21,581 bases of DNA from Plastoroseomonas sp036499545 (GTDB taxonomy: Bacteria; Pseudomonadota; Alphaproteobacteria; Acetobacterales; Acetobacteraceae): assembly GCA_036499545.1 (NCBI GenBank), contig DASYDR010000382.1, positions 1-21,581 on the forward strand, written 5' to 3'. Shown here piece after piece: positions 1 through 6,525 of this stretch (position 1 is the stretch's first letter; every line of letters starts with the position of its first letter). The notes beneath the pieces are model-generated. The model did no database searches and was not told where the DNA came from. It was given only the letters and a program-made list of their open reading frames with translations. Made by a program: the position numbers and the translations under genes.

Positions 1-85
1 CGAAACCGCAGATCCCAGGACACGGCCCATCTCGCAGACGATGGCGCCCGGGATCGATCGCGTGGTGACGTGCAGCTGCTGCCCG

Positions 86-310
86 CTATGTGTCGGTGGA
101 CGGCAGGCGCGCCGCGTGGTGCGGGGAAGCCGCATTCGGGAGGGGTTTTCGGGGCGGAAGCGGCACGATGTTGCCGCGCTCCCCGGTGGAACCTGCGCCG
201 TCATGCATGCGCGCGGCGGGCCGCGGACTCTGCAGGAGCGCCACCAGATCGGGGCGCAGCCCATCTCCGCGCAGCGCGGCAATCTCATGCAGCGCGAGCA
301 GGCGCTTCAT
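86..310 (-). CDS. Small hypothetical protein (74 aa)
   Basis: I do not recognise this protein. It opens with a leucine-rich stretch (MKRLLALHEIAALRGDGLRP) that looks like an amphipathic helix, followed by a proline-, arginine- and histidine-rich low-complexity tail. There is no convincing signal peptide or membrane span. The ATG at 310 was chosen because an AGGGAGA-like ribosome binding site lies just upstream on the minus strand; the frame stays open upstream, but that extension runs antisense to the plus-strand genes and looks like a shadow. It is divergent from the gene starting at 524, with about 210 bp of non-coding DNA between them. Function unknown; existence is moderately likely from the ribosome binding site and N-terminal composition only. 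Bases 1-85 hold nothing I can support. Confidence 0.4.
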   Translation of the reverse strand: MKRLLALHEIAALRGDGLRPDLVALLQSPRPAARMHDGAGSTGERGNIVPLPPRKPLPNAASPHHAARLPSTDT

Positions 311-523
311 GCGCGTGTCTCCCTGACGCTCTCCGGTCATGCTCCAGCCGCGCGCGCCAGCGCACACTCCGTTTGTTGCCCTGGAATGCCGCGGTGCCGC
401 GATCCCCGGCACGATCGAGGCGAGCTGGATTGGAGAGCAAGAACCGGAGAGCGCCACGCGCGGCGTTCCTGCCAGAAGGCTCGCGAGATCGGGCGAACAC
501 CTCTCTCCGCAGGAGCCACCACC

Positions 524-1099
524 GTGACCATGCAGTCCGTTCTGTCGTCCAGGCTTGCCGTCGATTCCCTGGCGAGCGCGGCCATCACGACGCTGGACGT
601 CGAAGTCCTGGGCCCCGCTACGCTCCTGCCGCATCATCGCAGATGCGGCATCCGCTTCGAGCACGACGATACGGTCACCATCATCCTGGGTATGCGTGAC
701 CCGCGATGGGCCGACGCGTCGTCCTATCTGGCGCAACTGGCGGTCGCGCGGCTCGGTGTTGCGTTCAGCAGGATGCGCATCTTCTACACCGGCATGCAGC
801 CCGCCGTCCGGCGTGCGCCGCTGCCATTGGCACGGATGCCGAGCCGCCAGAGCGTTGGCGCCGCGATCGCGGCGATTGGCGATCTTCTCGAAGACGCATG
901 TGCGCTGGTCGTGGAGCAGGCGCGCCGCGTTCATGCGCGCGGCATCATCATCGGCGACGGGGGCCGATCCGTCGATCTGATCGCTCTGGCGAGGCAAATG
1001 CGGCGCGCGTCTTCGGACCGGTGCGGGTCGCAGCCGGGCAACCCGGCGCATCGTCACGCACGGCCTGGCACGATGGCGGAACGCGCTGCGGAGGCGTGA
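524..1099 (+). CDS. Isolated fragment of a xanthine dehydrogenase/aldehyde oxidase-type molybdenum-binding subunit (191 aa)
   Basis: Residues about 44-140 follow the pattern of one segment of the large molybdopterin-binding subunit of the xanthine dehydrogenase/CO dehydrogenase family: a strand such as DDTVTIILGMRDP, a helix SSYLAQLAVARLGV, a strand RMRIFYTG corresponding to the family's 'VRVxxGDT' strand, then an SVGAAIAAIGDLLEDA helix. The family protein is usually over 700 aa, so this is a small slice, and the glycine/serine-rich cofactor loop expected before the last helix is replaced by ARMPSRQS. A GTG at 524 sits 8 nt after AGGAG (511-515); the ATG at 530 is the alternative. The next gene starts 3 nt downstream, suggesting co-transcription. 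It is either a decayed remnant or a small domain reused for another role. Catalysis is unlikely. Family resemblance was judged by eye. Confidence 0.5.
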   Translation: MTMQSVLSSRLAVDSLASAAITTLDVEVLGPATLLPHHRRCGIRFEHDDTVTIILGMRDPRWADASSYLAQLAVARLGVAFSRMRIFYTGMQPAVRRAPLPLARMPSRQSVGAAIAAIGDLLEDACALVVEQARRVHARGIIIGDGGRSVDLIALARQMRRASSDRCGSQPGNPAHRHARPGTMAERAAEA

Positions 1100-1102
1100 G
1101 GA

Positions 1103-1744
1103 GTGGCCCGCGGCAGGCCTGACGAACATCCGCCACTGATCTTCGTCCATCGCGGTCACGAATTCACCGTGACCGCGGTCCCCGACGGCGCTGATGTCGA
1201 GCTCCACATCGCCGACCGTCACGGTCGCATCCTGTTGCCGGGTTCGATCGGGATCCGCGGCCCCGTCGTCCCGCGCGGCCGGCGCCTGAACCGAAGGTCT
1301 ATCGATACGGGAATGGCCGAGCTTCGGAAGGCGATCGAGGAACTCGACCATGCTCGCCTCCACAGCCTCCTGGAAGCGCCGCGGGCGGCGGGTGACTTTC
1401 AATGGACGCCTGCCGAACGCGAGGCGGCTGCGCGGATCGACTGGTCGGAGCCGGCTGCCACCATCGTGCACGCAGGATACAGCTTCGCGATCGGCGTCTT
1501 CGTCACCGAGCGGCGGATGGTGCTGCTGCTGCGGGACGCTGATGGTCCCTTCGACGCACCGATGTCCATGCCAAGGGACGCGATGCTGCGTGCGGCGCTG
1601 CATGGTGCCGATCCGCGCGCTATCGGCGTGACGGCCATGGCGGCGCAGCTCCGGGCGTGGAATGCGTCCCGCGTGGCGGCCTTCGTCAGGAACACGCCGC
1701 GACTGGCCGCTCCGCGTTGGACCGTGGGCACCGTCAACGGCTGA
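1103..1744 (+). CDS. Hypothetical protein with an internal duplication (213 aa)
   Basis: Unrecognised soluble protein. A GTG start at 1103 follows GGAGG (1090-1094) at 8 nt, and the gene begins 3 nt after the preceding stop, so the two are probably one operon. The protein appears to hold two related units. Residues 13-50 contain a VHRGHEFTVTAV strand followed by VELHIADRHG, and residues 120-150 contain VHAGYSFAIGVF followed by VLLLRDADG. Each is followed by a helical stretch (about 66-92 and 158-196). The linker at 95-115 is charged. No signal peptide, membrane span or known catalytic motif is visible. Base composition is a little lower in GC than the rest of the window, like its upstream neighbour. 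Function unknown. Confidence 0.6.
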   Translation: MARGRPDEHPPLIFVHRGHEFTVTAVPDGADVELHIADRHGRILLPGSIGIRGPVVPRGRRLNRRSIDTGMAELRKAIEELDHARLHSLLEAPRAAGDFQWTPAEREAAARIDWSEPAATIVHAGYSFAIGVFVTERRMVLLLRDADGPFDAPMSMPRDAMLRAALHGADPRAIGVTAMAAQLRAWNASRVAAFVRNTPRLAAPRWTVGTVNG

Positions 1745-1805
1745 CGGGCAACATGGTCAGGACCGATCTGCCCGGCAGGGCCTCGCACCCAGTTGCACGG
1801 CGCGC

Positions 1806-1850
1806 CGGAGAGGGCGGGATTCGAACCCACCCGGCAGCCGTTATCCCTCC
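1806..1850 (-). other. tRNA-Ser-like 3' end remnant (possible attachment-site scar)
   Basis: On the minus strand, 1814-1830 forms a complete T-arm (5-bp stem around the loop TTCGAAT), followed by CCTCTCC and a discriminator G (1806-1813). This matches the T-arm and 3' acceptor strand typical of bacterial tRNA-Ser. Just upstream, CGG-CTG-CCG (about 1832-1840) could be a short variable arm. There is no proper D-arm or anticodon arm, and CCA is replaced by GCG. A GGAGAG that could mimic the 5' acceptor (1873-1878) belongs to the end of the next gene and is probably coincidence. A 3' tRNA fragment without its 5' half is the usual scar of site-specific integration, but no integrase is present. Confidence 0.4.
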
Positions 1851-1868
1851 GGTCGGGTCTGCTCGCGC

Positions 1869-2519
1869 CTAGCTCTCCGTTCCCACGCGGCGCGGCCGGC
1901 GGACGGCGCGCAATGCGCCGCTCTTGCCGCCACCGCAGAAGAAGCGGTCGCCGCCATCGGATTCCAGCCCGGAGATGCTGACGCCCTTCGGCAGGTCCAG
2001 CTGCTCCAGCACCGCGCCCGTCTCCAGGTCGATGCGGCGCAGGTCGCTCTCCTCGCCTTCGGCGCTGCCGTGCCAGAGATCGCCATCCACCCAGCTCACG
2101 CCGGTGACGAAGCGGCTGCAGGCGATGCTGCGCAGCACCTTCCCGGTGTCGGGGTCCACCTGGTGGATCTTCCGCGCCCGGTACTCGCCCACCCAGAGCG
2201 TGCCCTCGGCCCAGGCGAGGCCGGAATCGCCGCCATTGCCGGGCGCGGGGATGCTCGCCAGCACGGCGCCGGTCCGCGGATCGATCTTCTGGATGCGATC
2301 CTCCGCGATCTGGAACAGGTGCCGGCCATCGAAGGCGGTGCCCGCATGCGCGGCGACAGCGATGGAGCGCACCACCGCGCCGCTGGCGGGGTCGAGCGCG
2401 TTCAGCCGGTCGCCGGATGCGAACCAGACATGCTGCCCGTCGAAGGACACGCCGTGTACCTGGCGCGCCTCTGGAAAGGGGCCGTAGTCGCGGAGAATTT
2501 CGGCTGCTGAGCGCTGCAT
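1869..2519 (-). CDS. Beta-propeller (glutamine cyclotransferase-like/YVTN-type) protein (216 aa)
   Basis: The protein consists of repeating propeller blades: VHGVSFDGQHVWFASGDRLNALDP, AFDGRHLFQIAEDRIQKIDP, GLAWAEGTLWVGEYRARKIHQVDP, GVSWVDGDLWHGS and a last GLESDGGDRFFCGGG. Each shows the 'WxxGxLWV...I..IDP.TG.V' rhythm of Vgb/glutaminyl-cyclotransferase-like propellers. There is no signal peptide, so it is probably cytoplasmic. The ATG at 2519 is preceded by GGGAGGT; an in-frame ATG further upstream lacks such a site. It lies 38 bp downstream of the regulator on the same strand, so the two are likely co-transcribed, suggesting a sensor or ligand-binding partner rather than a true cyclase. Propeller fold is well supported; enzymatic activity is not. 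Confidence 0.8.
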   Translation of the reverse strand: MQRSAAEILRDYGPFPEARQVHGVSFDGQHVWFASGDRLNALDPASGAVVRSIAVAAHAGTAFDGRHLFQIAEDRIQKIDPRTGAVLASIPAPGNGGDSGLAWAEGTLWVGEYRARKIHQVDPDTGKVLRSIACSRFVTGVSWVDGDLWHGSAEGEESDLRRIDLETGAVLEQLDLPKGVSISGLESDGGDRFFCGGGKSGALRAVRRPRRVGTES

Positions 2520-2557
2520 CGTGACCTCCCGGTCTTCGGTTGACCCGTTGGTACTAA

Positions 2558-3775
2558 TCACCCCGGCAGCAGCGCCGTGAGTAACAAGCTTGTCGTGAAG
2601 CCGAGCACCGGCGGCGTCGTCCAGCGCCGCGCGCGGCCGCGTCCGAGCGGCTGCACCTTGCCATCCGCGGCCAATGCATCGAGCGCGCGCTGCACGCTAC
2701 GCTGGCTGGCGCCGAGCGCCAGCGCCAAGGCCGAGCTCGACCAGGCTTCGCCATCGGCGAGGAAGGCGAGCACGGCCGCATGCCGCTCCTCGACCGGCCG
2801 CGCCAGCACCACCACCTCCCGCGCATGGCGCGGCGCCAGCGCAAAGCCGCGCCGCGTCGCGCTGATGCTGGCCTGCAGGCGCAGCGCCGCGCGCAGCCGC
2901 CCGATCTCCACCCGTAGCCGCGCGCGATGCGATTCATCCGCGTGCTTGCCGCCGAAGGCGCGCGCGACCAGCGCATCCCGCGATACATCGCCGGGCCAGG
3001 CCTCGGCCAGGGCGCGCGCCAGCGCGAACAGCACCGGGCGCGTGGTGAGCGGCACGGTCGCGCGCGGATCGCGCACGACATGGCGGCAGGCATCGACGAC
3101 CAGCGCATCCGATGCCTGCAGCGCCTCCACCTCCGCCAGCCGCAGCGGGCGTTCCCCGCCGCGCGCGATCAGCCGCGCGGCCGGCACGCGCAGCACCTGG
3201 CAGGCGCTGTCGACCTCCGCGGTCAGGGCAGGGATGCCGGCATCGGCGGCGGCGCGGCCGGCTTCGGCGAGCGCGGTGCGCGCCGCCGCCGTGCGCAGCC
3301 GCCGGATCGCGATGCCCGCGACCAGCAGCGCATGCGCGGTGCGCGACGTCGCCGGCAGCGGCGCGGGATCGAGCGCGGCGATCGCCTGTTCCGCCGCATC
3401 GGCGCGCCCGATCAGCAGCAGGCGCCGGGCTTCGAGATGCCGCGCATGCGTCGCGTTCACCCGGTCGCCATGCCGTTCCAGCGTCAGCCGCGCCGCGTCG
3501 AGTGCCTTCGCAGGCCAGGCCAGGTCGCGCGAGGCGAGCGCGATTTCGGCTTCCGCCACCACGCAGCGGGCGCGGGCCACCGCTTCCTTCGGGCCGAAGG
3601 CGCGCGCGGCGCGGCGCAGCAGCAGCTTTGCGCGATCGAAATCGCCGAGCTGTGACATGGCGATGCCGCGCAGCGCGAGCGCCGGCGCATCATCGCGCAG
3701 CGCGATGCGGTTCAGGGCGCCGAGCGGATCGCCCGCGGCCAGCGCGCGCGCCGCGGCGGTGATCAGCGAGTCCAT
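2558..3775 (-). CDS. TPR-like / winged-helix transcriptional regulator (405 aa)
   Basis: Residues 1-210 are almost all short alanine-rich helices in antiparallel pairs, resembling TPR-type repeats. Residues about 240-315 look like an OmpR/BTAD-type winged helix, with the recognition-helix-like segment ESHRARLRVEIGRLRAALRL and a wing RRGFALAP. Residues about 330-386 form a second winged-helix motif (SSSALALALGASQRSVQRAL followed by a GRGRARRW wing). The order is therefore an N-terminal sensor or scaffold followed by two DNA-binding modules, with a short hydrophobic tail. The ATG at 3775 gives the MDSLITAAARAL start; a weak GGCGGGA precedes it. It is transcribed divergently from the DUF899 gene across an 83-bp gap and is the likely controller of both arms of the cluster. 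The ligand is unknown. Confidence 0.75.
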   Translation of the reverse strand: MDSLITAAARALAAGDPLGALNRIALRDDAPALALRGIAMSQLGDFDRAKLLLRRAARAFGPKEAVARARCVVAEAEIALASRDLAWPAKALDAARLTLERHGDRVNATHARHLEARRLLLIGRADAAEQAIAALDPAPLPATSRTAHALLVAGIAIRRLRTAAARTALAEAGRAAADAGIPALTAEVDSACQVLRVPAARLIARGGERPLRLAEVEALQASDALVVDACRHVVRDPRATVPLTTRPVLFALARALAEAWPGDVSRDALVARAFGGKHADESHRARLRVEIGRLRAALRLQASISATRRGFALAPRHAREVVVLARPVEERHAAVLAFLADGEAWSSSALALALGASQRSVQRALDALAADGKVQPLGRGRARRWTTPPVLGFTTSLLLTALLPG

Positions 3776-3858
3776 CGGAATCCCGCCACACTTGTCACTC
3801 CCACCGCCGCGATCCCTGGTCCTAGTCCATGTGCCGGCCACCAACCAAGGAGAGACCG

Positions 3859-4635
3859 ATGACGGCGCAACACAGGACCGGGACGCGCGCGGAATGGCTG
3901 CAGGCGCGGCTCGCGCTGCTGGAAGCGGAGAAGGATCTCACGCACCGGAGCGACGCGGTGGCGGAACAGCGGCAGGCGCTGCCCTGGGTCCGCATGGACA
4001 AGCCCTATCGCTTCGAGACCGAGGCCGGGGAAGCGACGCTGCCGGATCTGTTCCAGGGACGCTCGCAGCTCCTCGTCTACCACTTCATGTTCGGCCCGGA
4101 CTGGACGGCGGGTTGCCCGTCCTGCTCGATGATCGCGGATGGGTTCAGCGGCTTCGTCGTGCATCTGGCCAATCATGACGTCACGCTGATGGCGGTGTCG
4201 CGGGCGCCGCTCGCGAAGCTGCAGGCCTATAAGCAGCGGATGGGCTGGAGCTTCCCCTGGGCCTCCTCCTTCGGCGGCGATTTCAACGCCGATTTCAATG
4301 TCGCCTTCACCGAGGCGCAGCAGCGCGAAGGCATCGACTACAATTTCCGGCGCGAGCCGGTCGCCGGCTGGCGGCAGGGCGAGGCAGGCGGCGGCGATGC
4401 GGCGGAAGTGAGTTTCGCCGCGATGTGCGGCACCGACAAGGCGGGCTTCCATCGCGACCGTCCGGGGCTGAGCGCCTTCGCGATGCAGGACGGCGCCGTG
4501 CACCACACCTATTCCGCCTATGCGCGCGGGGTGGACAGCATCTGGGGTTCCTACCAGTGGCTCGACCGCGCGCCGCTGGGGCGGAACGAGACCGGCGTCT
4601 GGTGGCGCCGCCATGATGACTATGGCGGGCGCTGA
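3859..4635 (+). CDS. DUF899 family thioredoxin-like protein (258 aa)
   Basis: Strong match to the DUF899 family: an N-terminal helix with LLEAEKDLTHRSDAVAEQR, the FETEAGEATLPDLFQGRSQL strand pair, LLVYHFMFGPDW, a thioredoxin-like CPSC at residues 86-89, the GMGWSFPWASSFGGDFNADF-type segment around 128-146, and the C-terminal HHTYSAYARGVD and WLDRAPLGRNE motifs. The length is normal for the family. The CxxC and thioredoxin-like fold suggest redox chemistry, but no substrate is established. The ATG at 3859 follows AAGGAGAG (3847-3854). Its 3' end overlaps the DUF2182 gene by 23 nt, implying translational coupling. It is divergent from the regulator, whose likely target it is. Confidence 0.9.
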   Translation: MTAQHRTGTRAEWLQARLALLEAEKDLTHRSDAVAEQRQALPWVRMDKPYRFETEAGEATLPDLFQGRSQLLVYHFMFGPDWTAGCPSCSMIADGFSGFVVHLANHDVTLMAVSRAPLAKLQAYKQRMGWSFPWASSFGGDFNADFNVAFTEAQQREGIDYNFRREPVAGWRQGEAGGGDAAEVSFAAMCGTDKAGFHRDRPGLSAFAMQDGAVHHTYSAYARGVDSIWGSYQWLDRAPLGRNETGVWWRRHDDYGGR

Positions 4636-5422
4636 GGCGGCGGCCGGGGCGCCTGCCGCGGGCGCGGTCTTCCTCGGCGCCGCGGCGCTGGTCTTCGCGG
4701 CCGGCGTCGCGGCGACCGTCGCCGGGGCGGCGTCGATGGCGGCGATGGGCGCGGTGCCGATGCCCGGCGGCTGGCTGCTGTCGCTGGCCTGGCTGCCGAT
4801 CTGCGGCCAGGACCGGGCCGACGTCGCCGCCGCATTCCTCGGCATGTGGGCCGCGATGCTGGCGGCGATGATGCTGCCATCCCTGGTGCCGGCGCTGTGG
4901 CGCTATCGGCGGGCGATCGGCGGGGCAGGGGCGGCGCGGCGCGAGCTGCTGACCCTGCTGGTGGGCGCCGGGTATGGCGGCGTCTGGATGGCGGTCGGCA
5001 TGGCCACCCTGTCGCTGGGCATGGCGCTGGCGGAGCTTGCGCTGCGGCAGCCGGGGCTGGCGCGCGGCGTGCCGGCCCTGGCCGGCGGCACCATGCTGGC
5101 GGCCAGGGTGCTGCAATGCAGCGGCTGGAAAGCGCGCCATCTCGCCCGCTGCCGGGCGGCACCCGTGCGCCTGCCGCCGGGCGCCGGCGCCGCTTGGCGG
5201 CACGGGCTGCGCCTCGGCGTGCATTGCGCCTGTTCCTGCGCCGGGCCGACCGCGATCCTGTTCGCTGCCGGGGTCATGGATTTGCGGGTGATGGCGGTGG
5301 TGACGGCCGCCATCACCGCCGAACGCCTGGCACCAGCCGGCGTGCCGGTCGCGCGCGCGGCAGGGGCGCTAGCCATCGGGACGGGGCTGCTGGCGATCGC
5401 GCGCGCCGCGGGAAACGTGTGA
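4613..5422 (+). CDS. DUF2182 integral membrane protein (269 aa)
   Basis: Matches the DUF2182 (predicted metal-binding membrane protein) family. Seen are several hydrophobic spans (about 15-42, 50-63, 72-96, 110-140, 153-168, 195-235, 243-265), the family motif MWAAMLAAMMLPSLVPALWR (78-97), the VLQCSGWKARHLARCRAAP segment (167-184) equivalent to the family's 'QxxxxKxxCLxxCRxP', and LGVHCACSCAG (201-211), a variant of the usual 'GLxCxGCCW'. The conserved cysteines support metal binding. The start is ambiguous: ATG codons at 4613, 4616 and 4622 all lie inside the end of the DUF899 gene. The overlap indicates one transcript and a joint function for a membrane cysteine-rich protein and a CxxC protein. 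Metal identity is unknown. Confidence 0.88.
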   Translation: MMTMAGAEAAAGAPAAGAVFLGAAALVFAAGVAATVAGAASMAAMGAVPMPGGWLLSLAWLPICGQDRADVAAAFLGMWAAMLAAMMLPSLVPALWRYRRAIGGAGAARRELLTLLVGAGYGGVWMAVGMATLSLGMALAELALRQPGLARGVPALAGGTMLAARVLQCSGWKARHLARCRAAPVRLPPGAGAAWRHGLRLGVHCACSCAGPTAILFAAGVMDLRVMAVVTAAITAERLAPAGVPVARAAGALAIGTGLLAIARAAGNV

Positions 5423-5534
5423 TCGGCCTTTCCGCCGCATTTCGGGGCGTCAGGGCCTGGCCGATGCGGTCCGGCAGGTTTGGCATGTTCGCAGCGAGAA
5501 TGGCCATCGTCAGATCGCTCGGCCGGTCTGATCC

Positions 5535-5563
5535 TTGAAAAAACCGGCAATATGCCGTATTTG
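5535..5563 (+). promoter_or_regulatory. tacAT promoter with palindromic operator in the spacer
   Basis: TTGAAA (5535-5540) and TATTTG (5558-5563) are separated by exactly 17 bp. The spacer holds a perfect inverted repeat, CGGCA-ATA-TGCCG (5545-5557). A ribbon-helix-helix antitoxin binding here would block RNA polymerase, the usual autoregulation of TacA/AtaR-type operons. AAGGAGG (5572-5578) then precedes the ATG at 5585. Confidence 0.65.
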
Positions 5564-5584
5564 ATCGAGGCAAGGAGGCCCGCC

Positions 5585-5875
5585 ATGCCCAGGCCAGCAA
5601 GTGAAGTCGAAACCGCCCGCCTTGAAGCGCGGGTGCCCGTCGACGTCTATGAGCAGATGCAGCGCGCCGCACGGCTGCGCGGCATGACGCTGACCGGCTA
5701 TCTCATCGCCACGGCTGGCGAGGATGCCCGCCGCACGGTCGAGGAAGCCGACATATTGCGTCTGGCTGCCGAGGATCAGGTGCGGTTTGCCAAGGCGCTG
5801 ATCGACCCGCCCGCGCCCAATGCCCGCCTGGTGCGCGCCGCCAGGCGCCACGCTGATCTGATCGCGCCTCGGTGA
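5585..5875 (+). CDS. tacA: TacA-like DUF1778 antitoxin (96 aa)
   Basis: Type II antitoxin of the DUF1778 family. Residues about 8-50 form a ribbon-helix-helix DNA-binding domain (ARLEARVPVDVYEQMQRAAR then TLTGYLIATAGEDA). The C-terminal part (about 58-90) carries the family's toxin-neutralising region, LAAEDQVRFAKALIDPPAPN. The ATG at 5585 has an ideal AAGGAGG 6 nt upstream. Its stop overlaps the toxin start by four bases (GTGA), giving translational coupling. The antitoxin should bind and inhibit the acetyltransferase and, with it, repress the promoter at 5535-5563. Base composition is clearly less GC-rich than the flanks, consistent with transfer. Confidence 0.9.
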   Translation: MPRPASEVETARLEARVPVDVYEQMQRAARLRGMTLTGYLIATAGEDARRTVEEADILRLAAEDQVRFAKALIDPPAPNARLVRAARRHADLIAPR

Positions 5876-6387
5876 GTGCAAGGCTCGCGATAGAGCCGCT
5901 CGGCAAAGGCCACCAGCGCAAGGCGTTCTCGTGTGGCAATGAACGGATCGACCGCTATTTCCGCGAAGCGGTCACCCAGGACATCAAGCGCCGATACGCA
6001 ACCTGCTTTGTCGCCCGCGACCTGGAGACCGACCGGGTCGCGGGCTTCTACACGCTCTCATCGAGCAACGTGCCGCTCACGGCCGTTCCCGAGCCGTTGG
6101 CGAGCCGGTTGCCGCGCTATCCGACCGTTCCGGCGGTGCTGATCGGCTGGCTTGGGCGGGATCGATCCTATGCAGGGCTTGGCCTCGGCGAGGCGCTCTT
6201 GTTCGACGCCATCAAGACGGTCGCCGAAGCCCCGATAGGCGCTCATGCCATATTCGCCGACGCCATCGATGAGAAGGCGGCGGCATTCTATGCCGCTTTC
6301 GGGTTCACGGCGCTGATTGAGCGCCCCAATACCCTGTATCTGCCGGTTGCGACGGCGCACCGCCTGTTGTCGGCCGAGACGCCATGA
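5872..6387 (+). CDS. tacT: TacT-like GNAT acetyltransferase toxin (171 aa)
   Basis: GNAT-fold toxin that, in characterised TacT/AtaT relatives, acetylates the amino group of aminoacyl-tRNAs and stops translation. Visible are the family N-terminus FSCGNERIDRYFREAV, the VAGFYTLSSSNVPL strand, an acetyl-CoA pyrophosphate loop RDRSYAGLGLGEALL (96-110) and AAAFYAAFGF with the catalytic tyrosine at 140, the same position as in Salmonella TacT. All expected active-site elements are present and the length is normal, so the toxin looks intact. The GTG start overlaps the antitoxin stop. Which tRNA is targeted cannot be read from the sequence. Confidence 0.9.
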   Translation: MSARLAIEPLGKGHQRKAFSCGNERIDRYFREAVTQDIKRRYATCFVARDLETDRVAGFYTLSSSNVPLTAVPEPLASRLPRYPTVPAVLIGWLGRDRSYAGLGLGEALLFDAIKTVAEAPIGAHAIFADAIDEKAAAFYAAFGFTALIERPNTLYLPVATAHRLLSAETP

Positions 6388-6525
6388 CCGCGCCCCTCTC
6401 CTGACCCGCGCGTCTCGCCGGCGCGGCGGGCCGGGCAGGATGTCGCCATTCCCGACCGGAGATCCTGACGGCTCCCATGCCGCCGATCATCGGTCGCCAG
6501 ACGTTTGCCCTCGCGCGGCCCAGGG

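Noticed and set aside
1..85. Possible start of a minus-strand gene leaving the left edge (ATG at 30)
   Set aside because: Only ten codons are visible with no clear ribosome binding site.
86..1603. A 505-codon open frame on the minus strand
   Set aside because: It lies opposite two plus-strand genes with good ribosome binding sites and has shadow-type composition (Arg/Asp/His-rich). Only its last 74 codons look like a real gene with its own ribosome binding site.
1806..1878. A complete 73-base tRNA gene
   Set aside because: The acceptor ends can pair and the length fits, but no plausible D-arm or anticodon arm exists and the 5' GGAGAG lies in the end of the propeller gene.
2577..4178. A long plus-strand frame opposite the regulator
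   Set aside because: Extremely Ser/Ala/Arg-rich with no domain; it is the complementary frame of the winged-helix regulator.
5423..5534. Possible short minus-strand peptide (MAILAANMPNLPDRIGQ...) in the gap before tacA
   Set aside because: No ribosome binding site and it runs into the antisense of the DUF2182 gene; not distinguishable from chance.
6388..6525. Intergenic stretch after tacT searched for an insertion-sequence end or terminator
   Set aside because: No inverted repeat, target duplication or convincing hairpin was found.
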